From an uncultured Flavobacteriaceae bacterium (GTDB taxonomy: Bacteria > Bacteroidota > Bacteroidia > Flavobacteriales > Flavobacteriaceae): a stretch of DNA of 64,000 bases. Positions 51,901 to 60,311 of this stretch are shown one piece after another. A model generated the notes under the pieces. The model searched no databases and was not told the origin of the DNA. It worked only from the letters and a program-made list of their open reading frames with translations. Each line of letters begins with the position of its first letter. The first letter of the stretch is position 1. The DNA lies in NCBI GenBank assembly GCA_947500585.1, contig CANMSN010000003.1:186001-250000 (forward strand), given 5' to 3'. Both the position numbers and the translations under genes were made by a program.

Positions 51901-54797
51901 ACTATTATTGCGAAATAACTCAAACTGCCTCTGGGTGTGGTGTTACAAGTGATACTGCTGAAGTTATTATAAATGCAGCTCCTGCTTTTCTATCTCAACC
52001 AATATCTCAAACCATTTGTTCTGACAATGTATTTAATACTTTATCGGTTACTTATAGTAATGGAGTTGGCACACCAACTTATCAATGGTACTCTAATTCT
52101 ACTAATAACAATACAACTGGAACCGCAATAACAAGTGAAACTAACTCTACATTCACACCACCATCAGGAACTATTGGTACTACTTTTTATTATGCCATTA
52201 TTACATTTTCGTCAGGTGGGTGCACTCAAATTATCTCAGATGTTTCTGAACAAACCGTAAATCAAACACCTAGTATAAGCAACAAAACACGCACTATTTG
52301 CAGTGGTGGAACATTTGATGTTATGCCTGATAATACTGGAGGAGACATTACGCCTACTGGAACATTATATACTTGGTCAAACCCAGTAATTAATCCAACT
52401 GGAGCTATTTCAGGTGCTTCAAACGAAACTACGGGTCAAACTAACATTAGTCAAACATTAACCAATAATACCACAAATCCAGCAACAGTAACTTACACTG
52501 TTACACCTATCTCAGGTATATGTTCAGGAATAGATTTTGATATCATTATAACTGTAAACCCATCAATCAGTATTTCACAACAAACAATTACCAACAGCAC
52601 TTGTTATTTATCAAATAGTGGTTCTATTGAAATTTCGATAACTGGAGGTGTTCCTTTTACATCTGGCGATCCGTATCAAATTTCATGGAATGGTCCAGAT
52701 GGCTATACAAGTACAACCAAAGATATTTTTGATTTAGAACCCGGTAATTATGCCTTAACTATTAATGATGCTGGTGGCTGTCCCTATACAAATACATTTA
52801 CCATAACCGAACCTAATGAACTTGTTTTCAGTTCAGTAGACTTTAACCCAGAAACAATTTCCTGTTTTGGAGAAAACGACGGCAGTATTGGTATTGAAGT
52901 TTCTGGTGGTACTACCCCATACACTTATAATTGGATACGTAATGGAAGCCCTTTTAGCTCTGATGAAGATTTATCCAATTTAGGTCCTGGCGATTATGAA
53001 ATAACCGTTACAGATGCTAATAATTGTACACCTATAATTGAAAGTTTTCAAATTATCGAACCGCCTTTATTAGATGTTAGTTTAACAAATCAAGTAGATA
53101 TAATTTGTTTTGGTGAAGCTACGGGAGTAATAAATATTAATACCATTGGTGGCAGACAAATTGAAGTAAGCCCTAGTGTTTTTGATTATTCTTATTCATG
53201 GACAGGACCGAACGGATATACTAGTAATCTTCAAAACTTAACTGGACTATTTGCTGGTACATATAACTTAATAGTTACAGATAAATCAGGTTGTACCGAT
53301 GATTTACAAGTTGTTTTAAATCAAACAGATGAAATTATAATAGATATTACCACAACAGAAATTGCATGCTATGGAGACAATAATGCTTCAATAACTATAA
53401 ACAATATATCTGGCGGTAATGCACCATATACTATAGCTTGGAGTAATTTAGGTTCGGGTAGAATTCAAAATAATTTATCTGCAGGAACTTATATAATTAC
53501 AGTAACCGATGATACAAATTGCCAAAAACAAGCAACCGTTATTATTGATGAAGCCCCAATTTTTAGAATTACACCAGAAGTTACTCTAGTATCTTGTTTT
53601 GGTGAAAATGATGCAAGAATTGTATTAAACTTAGAAGGCGGTATAGATCCTGTTGTACTAGATTGGGATGATGATGCTACAGCTGGGGTAGAAAGAAACG
53701 ATATAGGCCCTGGTGTTTACACTGTAACTATTACTGATAATACTCCTTGTGAAATTACAGAAACGTTTACCATTACTGAACCAGATCAATTAGAAGTTTC
53801 TGTGAATACTACCGATGCTCTGGAATGTGATAATACCAATAGTGGTGCTATAAATTTAATAGTTACGGGCGGTACATTACCATTTACATACTCATGGTCT
53901 AACGGTTCTGATACTAAAGATTTATCAAACATTCCTCCAGGTAATTATACCATAAACATAACAGACGCTAATGGTTGTGAAATATCTGAAACTTGGACCA
54001 TCAATAGATTTGACCCACTAACTGTTGACGTTGAAACTATTACAGATTTTGATTGTGATACGCGAAACGTAGAACAAACGTTTATTGCCAGAGTTACTGG
54101 TGGTGTTCCTCCGCATCAGATAAGCTGGTCTAACGGAACGGTTAGTGGTTCTAAAAATGAAATAATGAATACAGATGTAGATGGTTTAATAACCGTTGAT
54201 GTTATAGATAGCATTGGCTGTACTACAAACTATTCATACAATGTTCAAATTCCTATTTTAGGTTTTCCTGATTTTACACAAAATTCTGTTGGCTTTTCAA
54301 CTTTTGGCTTTTATTCCATACAAGACCCGATTCAATTTACAAATACGTCAACTGGTGATTATGTAAGTGTATCATGGGATTTTGGAGATGGCAACTTTTC
54401 TGCGGAAGAAAACCCATCATATACTTATATCAATGAAGGTACCTATACCATATTGCAAACAGTAACCTATCCTTTTGGATGTGTGTATACTAAACAAATT
54501 ACCATAGTTGTTGAAAAAGGATATAGTTTAATCGTGCCAAATGCATTTACACCAAATGGTGATACCATGAATGCTTATTTTGTTCCAGAAACTATTGCAC
54601 TTAGCGAAATAACGTTGAACATATTTGATACTTGGGGCAGTTTAGTTTATTCGGAAAAAGGAGATAGTATAAAAGGTTGGGATGGAAAAATAAAAGATAG
54701 CAAAGCAGAAAATGGAAACTTTTATTATACCCTTAAAGCTAAAACATTTTATGGACAAACTGTTACCAGCAAAGGAGCTTTTGTTTCCATTAAATAA
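48987..54797 (+). CDS. Giant type IX-secreted PKD/Ig/SprB-repeat protein with gliding-motility C-terminal domain
   Basis: A 1936-residue secreted protein with an N-terminal signal (about 1-22). PKD domains recur in the first third (WDFGDGATSTLRDPSHVYTT and similar). A block of four Ig-like repeats marked by YQWYSN follows. Six or so SprB-type repeats then occur (ISCFGENDGSIGIEVSGG and relatives), then another PKD domain. The C-terminus is a gliding-motility-type domain (VPNAFTPNGDTMNAYF, DTWGSLVYSEKGD, GWDGKIKDS), the type B sorting signal of the type IX secretion system. It is probably a surface adhesin or motility-associated protein. The downstream gene is a duplicated paralogue, and a PorP/SprF gene completes the group. 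Confidence 0.92.
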   Translation: MRKTFSLTTLSFFLISLSIFAINIIEFKKETNKINSNSNTPPDVDFTFNNSGACSGTQVNFTSVVTGDGPFDYSWSFSDDGSTSTNANPTHVFTSLGCGTQNIDVTLTVTDANGESETVTKAVPVRQKPNLNFYDIDAEANFTPQFDNCGNNTFDPSYTINVGNRSNGACITTYDINWGDGTPLQTDVTFPLTHTYTELGSFNMVITGNGTNCDNTVSYLIKNSSNPTGAIVNPGNTVNLCIPITPINFAINAWANNPPDTNYSIDFGDGNIENYTQQQLEASTYFNSTDPANSQNFPVPHIYSESNCPNSFYTVQLLISTSCGVSNSSASPIIILKRPDVDFENPPTGCVNTAIQFNNTSTAGYNQNCDTNAGFSWDFGDGATSTLRDPSHVYTTPGTYTITLYAQNFCGTTDPITKTICIEPELVAAFTLNTNNGCSPLSVQTTNTTDLNDSCGGETYFWEVSYTSGFCGTAPEQWNFANGTDETSASPAIDFITAGMYTLTLTTTNSCGISTSSETIEVKQPPTVTIDAIADFCGNASINPVANVDSCAPTSETVIYSWSFPGGTPATANTLNPGTITYTTPGSYQISFSVTNGCGIITDIEDFNINPIPTITNTDLTQTICSGTDTSEIVLTSDITNTTFIWTATAPAGVTGFNASGNTNTIPIQTIFNSNTTSQDVTYSVTPSIGGCDGTPVNFIITIDPAPSFTSQPLPETICLNGPISTLSVSVNGPGTPTYQWYSNAVNDNTSGTAIGGEINATYTPPNNPVGINYYYCMVSFSSGSGCNEITSDTARIEIVNGIQIDTNPLTTESICVGGDISSPLTVVHSGGAGTISYQWYSNITNSNTSGTLISGATNINYTPPSFNTSGNYFYYVVISLTGSGCSAIISEVAEVIVLDDPIITTQPLISQTLCQGTISQNLEVVASGGLGVTYNYQWYSNTSNTNTGGTLITGATNNTFTPPTTSVGTLYYYCEITQTASGCGVTSDTAEVIINAAPAFLSQPISQTICSDNVFNTLSVTYSNGVGTPTYQWYSNSTNNNTTGTAITSETNSTFTPPSGTIGTTFYYAIITFSSGGCTQIISDVSEQTVNQTPSISNKTRTICSGGTFDVMPDNTGGDITPTGTLYTWSNPVINPTGAISGASNETTGQTNISQTLTNNTTNPATVTYTVTPISGICSGIDFDIIITVNPSISISQQTITNSTCYLSNSGSIEISITGGVPFTSGDPYQISWNGPDGYTSTTKDIFDLEPGNYALTINDAGGCPYTNTFTITEPNELVFSSVDFNPETISCFGENDGSIGIEVSGGTTPYTYNWIRNGSPFSSDEDLSNLGPGDYEITVTDANNCTPIIESFQIIEPPLLDVSLTNQVDIICFGEATGVININTIGGRQIEVSPSVFDYSYSWTGPNGYTSNLQNLTGLFAGTYNLIVTDKSGCTDDLQVVLNQTDEIIIDITTTEIACYGDNNASITINNISGGNAPYTIAWSNLGSGRIQNNLSAGTYIITVTDDTNCQKQATVIIDEAPIFRITPEVTLVSCFGENDARIVLNLEGGIDPVVLDWDDDATAGVERNDIGPGVYTVTITDNTPCEITETFTITEPDQLEVSVNTTDALECDNTNSGAINLIVTGGTLPFTYSWSNGSDTKDLSNIPPGNYTINITDANGCEISETWTINRFDPLTVDVETITDFDCDTRNVEQTFIARVTGGVPPHQISWSNGTVSGSKNEIMNTDVDGLITVDVIDSIGCTTNYSYNVQIPILGFPDFTQNSVGFSTFGFYSIQDPIQFTNTSTGDYVSVSWDFGDGNFSAEENPSYTYINEGTYTILQTVTYPFGCVYTKQITIVVEKGYSLIVPNAFTPNGDTMNAYFVPETIALSEITLNIFDTWGSLVYSEKGDSIKGWDGKIKDSKAENGNFYYTLKAKTFYGQTVTSKGAFVSIK
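51105..52260 (+). repeat. Four tandem Ig-like repeats (~97 aa) within the giant adhesin gene
   Basis: The codons for YQWYSN recur at 51201, 51498, 51795 and 52080, giving units of 297, 297 and 285 bases. Each unit also holds a TIC or SIC motif before and a TPP motif after. The DNA sequence itself is well conserved around the motif, consistent with recent internal duplication. The paralogue at 54939-59297 has none of these units. Confidence 0.8.
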
Positions 54798-54938
54798 AAA
54801 AATCAATGAACGTTAATAATATAAATAAGCAAAAAAATACTTGATATCGGAATTTACATCTTTTCAACCCTAAATACCTTACAGAATATTAATAAAATAT
54901 TATTTTTAGCCCGAACCAATGACTACTAAATATTATTC

Positions 54939-57900
54939 ATGAACAAGAACACTTTTCTTTCCCTTTGTTTTTTTTTAATAATTATTACTTTTTTTGGGTT
55001 GAATAAATCGTTTAAGGTGAATATTTTAGATATAGATAGTTTAACTAATACTACTAAACCACCTACTATCGATTTTAGTTTTAATAATAATGGTGCTTGT
55101 TCCGGAACACCCATAACATTTACCCCTACAATTACAGGTATTGCGCCTTTTACTTATAATTGGGATTTTGGTGATGGCACAAGCTCGACTGAAAGTAACC
55201 CTACAAAATCATTTAATGCTCGGGGTTGCGGATTTCAAAATAGTGATATAACCCTTACAGTTACAGATGCTAATAATGAAACATCTTCTGTGACTAAAAC
55301 CATTTCAATTCAACAAAAACCAGATTTAGAATTTGTAAACTTAAATGCTCCCGCAGGTTCTATAGCATCCTTCGAGAAATGCGGAGATAATAATACAGAC
55401 CCAGAATACACTATAAATGTTGGCGATAATTCTAATTCCGCATCATGTATTACATCATACAATGTAGATTGGGGCGATGGCACTTCAGAAACCAACGTAA
55501 CATTTCCTAGAATGCATACCTACACTGCTCTTGGGTCCTACAATATGGTTGTAACCGGTATTGGAAATAGTGGTTGTAACAATTCTATAACATACGTAAT
55601 AAAAAATTCTAACAACCCTATTGGTGCATTAATTGCACCAGGAAACACCACGAATTTATGTACACCTGTTCCTGTTATGAATTTTGCCATAGGATCTTGG
55701 GCATTAAATCCTTCAGATACAAGATACGAGGTAAATTATGGCGATGGCACAGTTGCTAATTATACGCAGGCTCAATTAGAAGGTTCGATATACTATAATG
55801 CCGCAAACCCACCTGCATCTCAAGATTTTCCTATACCACATACATTTACTAGATTTAATTGCCCAGGCGGAAACATTGTAAGATTAACAATTACTACATC
55901 GTGCGGAAGCACTTTCCTTACTGCGGGTCCTATAATTATTTTAGATGTCCCTGTTATAGATTTTAGTGTAAATAATATAGTTTGCGCAAACACATCTACA
56001 TCTTTTAGAAATAACACCATTGCTGGTTACACTAACGATTGCAGCACAGTGAATGTTTACACATGGGATTTTGGAGATGGAAGCACTCCATCTAGAGCTG
56101 TTAACCCAAATCACGTATATACAACTCCCGGAAATTACACTGTAACTTTAGCAGCAGAAACCCCTTGTGGCGTTGGCGCTTCTGTTTCTAAAACCATTTG
56201 TGTAGAACCTATATTAGAACCTAATTTCACCTTTGGCAATGCATGTGCTTCAACACCTTTGCAAATGACAAATACAACTGATGCCAGTTTAGGTTGTGGA
56301 GCAGAAACCTATACTTGGGATGTTATTTCATATTCTGAGGCGTATTGTGGGGAAGAACCTGAAAGTTGGAACTTTGCTAATGGAACAGGTAGAAATTCTA
56401 GAGAACCATTTATTTCTTTTAATACGCCTGGTGTTTATAACTTACGATTAACAACACGAAATTCTTGTGGTATTAATAGGTCGATTACAAAACGTATTGA
56501 TGTAAAAAAACCACCAGTAACAACCTTAGACCCAGTTTCAGATTTTTGTCAATCTGCATCTATATTTCCAAAAGGTACGGTGGAAGAAACGTGCTCGCCA
56601 AGTTCAGAAATCAGATATTTATGGAGCTTTCCTGGAGGAACACCTGAAAGTTCAACATCCTTAAACCCTGGGAAAATAGATTATTCTACAAGTGGAAATT
56701 ATACAGTTACATTTAGCGTAACTAATAGTTGTGATACAACAACTAAAACAGCTAATTTTTCTGTAGATTTAGTATTATCTCCTATAATATCAGACAAAAA
56801 TATAGAAATTTGCAGTGGCAACAACTTTAATATCAGCCCCACTTCGAATGGTACTGACAATGTGCCTTCTGGAACTACATATACGTGGTCTAATCCAGTT
56901 GTAAATCCTTCTGGTGCAGTTAGTGGGGCAACCGCACAATCTGCACCAAGAAGTAATATCAGTCAAACATTAACAAATAGCACAAGTACTCCTGCAACGG
57001 TAACCTATACGGTTTCACCCGTCGCTGGAAGTTGCCCTGGGCCAGATTTTAAGATAACAGTAACTGTTAACCCTTTAATTGATGTAATACCAACCATTAT
57101 TAATGGTACTTGTTTTAATTCTGATGATGGGTCAATTAGTATTTCAATATCGGGTGGTATTCCATTTACTAAAGGAAACCCTTATACAATTTCTTGGACA
57201 GGGCCTAATGGATTTAATAGCACTGATATGGTACTTCGTGATTTAGAACCTGGGAGTTACACTCTAAGAATTACTGACGATGGTAATTGTCCATTTATTA
57301 GAACTTATACAGTAACTGAACCTGGTGAATTTAGATTTTCTGGTTTCAAAACAGATATATCCTGCTTCGGATTTAATGATGGAAGAATTAATTTGTCAAC
57401 TTTTGGGGGAACACCTCCTTACACTTTTGTTTGGACAAAAACAGGCGATCCTACTTTTTCTGCCTCAACTGAAGACTTAAGTAACTTAACGCCTGGTGAA
57501 TATAACGTTACAATAACTGAAACCAATAATTGTAATATTCTTTCAGGGTCATATACCATTATTGAGCCACCGTTATTGGAAGTCGACTTAACCAGTCCTG
57601 TTAAAATTATTCTCTGTTATGGAGATTTCACAGGAGAAATTTTTGTTAATGCCAGAGGTGGCAGACCTATTGGAGGCTCTAATTACAGATGGTCATGGAC
57701 AGGACCCAATGGTTATAGAAGTAATAATCAAAATTTAACAGGTATAGAAGCAGGAACTTATAATTTAACCGTTACTGATGATTCTGGTTGTACAGAAAAC
57801 TTACAAGTTATTGTACCTCAAAACCCACAAATTAATCTCGATCTTACAGTAAAAAACCTTACCTGCTACAATGATGATAGTGGTGCTATTACCATAAATA

Positions 57901-59297
57901 GCATTTCTGGGGGTATTCCACCTTATGAACCTGTGCAATGGAGCAATTTAGGTACTGGTATGATGCAAGATAACTTATCAGCTGACACCTACATTATTAC
58001 TATTACTGATGCCATAGGTTGTGTTCGTGTATTTCCTATACCTGTAGAAAACGCACCTGTTTTCGAAATAAATCCAGAAGTAAACAATGTTTCATGTTTT
58101 GGAGAAAATGATGGAAGTATTAAATTAAACGTAGTCGGGGGCGAAAGCCCCGTAACATTGGTTTGGAATGATAGTTCAAGCTCTGGTAATGAACGAAACA
58201 ACATTGGCCCTGGCGATTATTCAGTAATAATTACGGATGCTAAAGGCTGTGTACTTGAAGAATCATTTACTATTATAGAACCTCCACTGTTAACGTTAAT
58301 AGGAATCGCATCAGACGCCTTAGACTGTGACGATGTAAATAGTGGCGCAATAGATTTAGAAATAACTGGTGGTACATTGCCATTAACTATTGTTTGGAGT
58401 AACGGTGCAAGAACAGAAGACTTAACAAACATTCCGCCTGATATATATACTGTAACTATTACAGACGCCAATGGTTGCATAGAAACAGCTTCTTTTGATG
58501 TGAAAAGGTTTGAGCCACTTGAAGCGCCCTTTGAAATCATCACCAATTTTGATTGTGAAACCAGAGAAGTTGATCAAACTTTTATTGCTAATGTAAAAGG
58601 TGGTATTCCGCCTTATCAACTCAGTTGGTCTAGTGGGGTTATAACAGGAGATAATAATGAAATAATGCGTACTGGAACTAATGGATTGGTTATTCTTACT
58701 GTTACTGATAGTTTTGGATGTGTTAAAGATTTTTCAATTCAAGTAGCAACTCCAGTATTAGATGGTTCAAGTTTTACAACAAATTCTTTTGGGTTTAGCA
58801 CTTACGATTTGTATTCTATTTTCGACCCTATTCAATTTACAAATACAGCTGTGGGAGATTTTATTAATATCAGTTGGGATTTTGGAGATGGTAACCTTTC
58901 AAGCGAAATAAATCCAGAACATATCTATACAAAGGAAGGTACATATACCATTACTCAGAATGTAACCTATCCCTTTGGATGTAAATATTCTAGTGAAACC
59001 ACTATAATTGTTGAAAAAGGTTATAGTCTTTCAATGCCAAATGCATTTACACCAAATGGTGATAATATGAATGATTATTTTTTTCCTGTATTTATAGGCT
59101 TAAACGATATGACCTTAAATGTTTATGATACTTGGGGAAGTATAATATATTCTGAAAGTGGTGAAAACATAAGAGGTTGGGACGGTAAAATTAAAAACTC
59201 ACGAGCAGAAAATGGTAATTACCAATACAAATTTATGGCAAAAACCTTTTATGGAAGAGAAGTCATTAGAGAAGGCGCTTTTGTTCTAATAAAATAA
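54939..59297 (+). CDS. Paralogous type IX-secreted PKD/SprB-repeat protein with gliding-motility C-terminal domain
   Basis: A 1452-residue protein collinear with the 1936-residue neighbour: signal peptide, similar PKD domains (WDFGDGTSSTESNPT, WDFGDGSTPSRAVNPNHVYTT), SprB-type repeats (ISCFGFNDGRINLSTFGG, VSCFGENDGSIKLNVVGG), and the same C-terminal sorting domain (MPNAFTPNGDNMNDYFFP, GWDGKIKNS). It lacks the YQWYSN block, and the 484-residue length difference is accounted for by that block. It arose by tandem gene duplication. Exported by the type IX system and probably surface attached. The gap of 141 bases from its neighbour is AT-rich; the PorP/SprF gene begins 15 bases downstream. Confidence 0.92.
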   Translation: MNKNTFLSLCFFLIIITFFGLNKSFKVNILDIDSLTNTTKPPTIDFSFNNNGACSGTPITFTPTITGIAPFTYNWDFGDGTSSTESNPTKSFNARGCGFQNSDITLTVTDANNETSSVTKTISIQQKPDLEFVNLNAPAGSIASFEKCGDNNTDPEYTINVGDNSNSASCITSYNVDWGDGTSETNVTFPRMHTYTALGSYNMVVTGIGNSGCNNSITYVIKNSNNPIGALIAPGNTTNLCTPVPVMNFAIGSWALNPSDTRYEVNYGDGTVANYTQAQLEGSIYYNAANPPASQDFPIPHTFTRFNCPGGNIVRLTITTSCGSTFLTAGPIIILDVPVIDFSVNNIVCANTSTSFRNNTIAGYTNDCSTVNVYTWDFGDGSTPSRAVNPNHVYTTPGNYTVTLAAETPCGVGASVSKTICVEPILEPNFTFGNACASTPLQMTNTTDASLGCGAETYTWDVISYSEAYCGEEPESWNFANGTGRNSREPFISFNTPGVYNLRLTTRNSCGINRSITKRIDVKKPPVTTLDPVSDFCQSASIFPKGTVEETCSPSSEIRYLWSFPGGTPESSTSLNPGKIDYSTSGNYTVTFSVTNSCDTTTKTANFSVDLVLSPIISDKNIEICSGNNFNISPTSNGTDNVPSGTTYTWSNPVVNPSGAVSGATAQSAPRSNISQTLTNSTSTPATVTYTVSPVAGSCPGPDFKITVTVNPLIDVIPTIINGTCFNSDDGSISISISGGIPFTKGNPYTISWTGPNGFNSTDMVLRDLEPGSYTLRITDDGNCPFIRTYTVTEPGEFRFSGFKTDISCFGFNDGRINLSTFGGTPPYTFVWTKTGDPTFSASTEDLSNLTPGEYNVTITETNNCNILSGSYTIIEPPLLEVDLTSPVKIILCYGDFTGEIFVNARGGRPIGGSNYRWSWTGPNGYRSNNQNLTGIEAGTYNLTVTDDSGCTENLQVIVPQNPQINLDLTVKNLTCYNDDSGAITINSISGGIPPYEPVQWSNLGTGMMQDNLSADTYIITITDAIGCVRVFPIPVENAPVFEINPEVNNVSCFGENDGSIKLNVVGGESPVTLVWNDSSSSGNERNNIGPGDYSVIITDAKGCVLEESFTIIEPPLLTLIGIASDALDCDDVNSGAIDLEITGGTLPLTIVWSNGARTEDLTNIPPDIYTVTITDANGCIETASFDVKRFEPLEAPFEIITNFDCETREVDQTFIANVKGGIPPYQLSWSSGVITGDNNEIMRTGTNGLVILTVTDSFGCVKDFSIQVATPVLDGSSFTTNSFGFSTYDLYSIFDPIQFTNTAVGDFINISWDFGDGNLSSEINPEHIYTKEGTYTITQNVTYPFGCKYSSETTIIVEKGYSLSMPNAFTPNGDNMNDYFFPVFIGLNDMTLNVYDTWGSIIYSESGENIRGWDGKIKNSRAENGNYQYKFMAKTFYGREVIREGAFVLIK

Positions 59298-59312
59298 TTA
59301 TACAACTTAAAA

Positions 59313-60308
59313 ATGAAAATTAAAATATTAATCCTAATTACAGTAAGTTGCTTTTTTATTAAGGTGAACGCCCAAGACCCAGTTTTTTCTCAATATTTTC
59401 TAGTTCCAGAAACTATGAATCCTGGTTTTTCAGGTTTTGAAGATGCTTCATATTTTGGATTAATTCACAGAACACAATGGCCCAGTCTAGACCTAAGAGT
59501 AGATAGCGATTATGCATTTTTTAATACCTGGATTGAAGATGTTGGCGGTATAGGTTTTAGTATTTTAAATCAGCATGAAAACAACACAAACTACAATCAT
59601 TTACAGGGTAATGCAAACTTTTCATACCATGTAAAGCTAGCAAACGATTGGTATTTTAGACCCGCTATCGAAGTGGGTTTTGGAACAAAGTCTTTTAATT
59701 TTAGAAATTTAGTTTTAGCAGATCAAATTAATATCAATTCTGGTACAATTAATCCTGTTACATCTGATGTATTTGCCTTAAATGCAAATAGAAATGTAAC
59801 CTTTTTCGATTTTTCCACTGGTTTTGTTTTTGATAAAAAAAATACGCGTAATGACACAGATTTATGGCTAGGAGCATCTATAAAACATTTAAACAAGCCT
59901 AATATCTCGTTTTCAGAAAACGGTAATGTGCCTTTAGATATTTTTTATTCATTACACGCCAGTTACAGGTTTCCTTATTTTGATTATAATGATATGCTAA
60001 TCTCGGTAAACTATATGCAACAAGGCGAAAATAACAGATTAGATATTGGTACAACAGTTAAACTTGACAAATTAATGTTGGGTGCAATGGCGGTTACTAA
60101 TCCTGTAAAAAATAGTTTAAACAGCCATTTATTAACATCAATTAATGCTTTTGTAGGCTTAGAATTAGAACAGCTACGCTTTGGATTTTCCTATGATATC
60201 AATACCACGAAAATTGGTAGAACTGATGGGGTTTACGAACTTTCAATTACTTATTTAGCGGGTTGTTTAATTTGTAAAGATCCAGCAAATTTAGAAAGAA
60301 GAAAATAA
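59313..60308 (+). CDS. PorP/SprF-family type IX secretion system membrane protein
   Basis: A 331-residue outer-membrane beta-barrel-type protein with a signal peptide ending in VNAQ. The family opening QDPVFSQYFLVPETMNPGFSG is at about 20-40, and the C-terminus ends in YELSITYLAGCLICKDP. PorP/SprF proteins anchor or assist secretion of specific type B CTD proteins, and each is normally encoded beside its cargo. It follows the two giant proteins at 15 bases, so it is their probable partner. Confidence 0.93.
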   Translation: MKIKILILITVSCFFIKVNAQDPVFSQYFLVPETMNPGFSGFEDASYFGLIHRTQWPSLDLRVDSDYAFFNTWIEDVGGIGFSILNQHENNTNYNHLQGNANFSYHVKLANDWYFRPAIEVGFGTKSFNFRNLVLADQININSGTINPVTSDVFALNANRNVTFFDFSTGFVFDKKNTRNDTDLWLGASIKHLNKPNISFSENGNVPLDIFYSLHASYRFPYFDYNDMLISVNYMQQGENNRLDIGTTVKLDKLMLGAMAVTNPVKNSLNSHLLTSINAFVGLELEQLRFGFSYDINTTKIGRTDGVYELSITYLAGCLICKDPANLERRK

Positions 60309-60311
60309 TTG

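Noticed and set aside
51105-52260. CRISPR-like or mobile repeat interpretation of the 297-base periodicity
   Set aside because: The repeats are in frame, encode Ig-like domains and lie within one uninterrupted gene.
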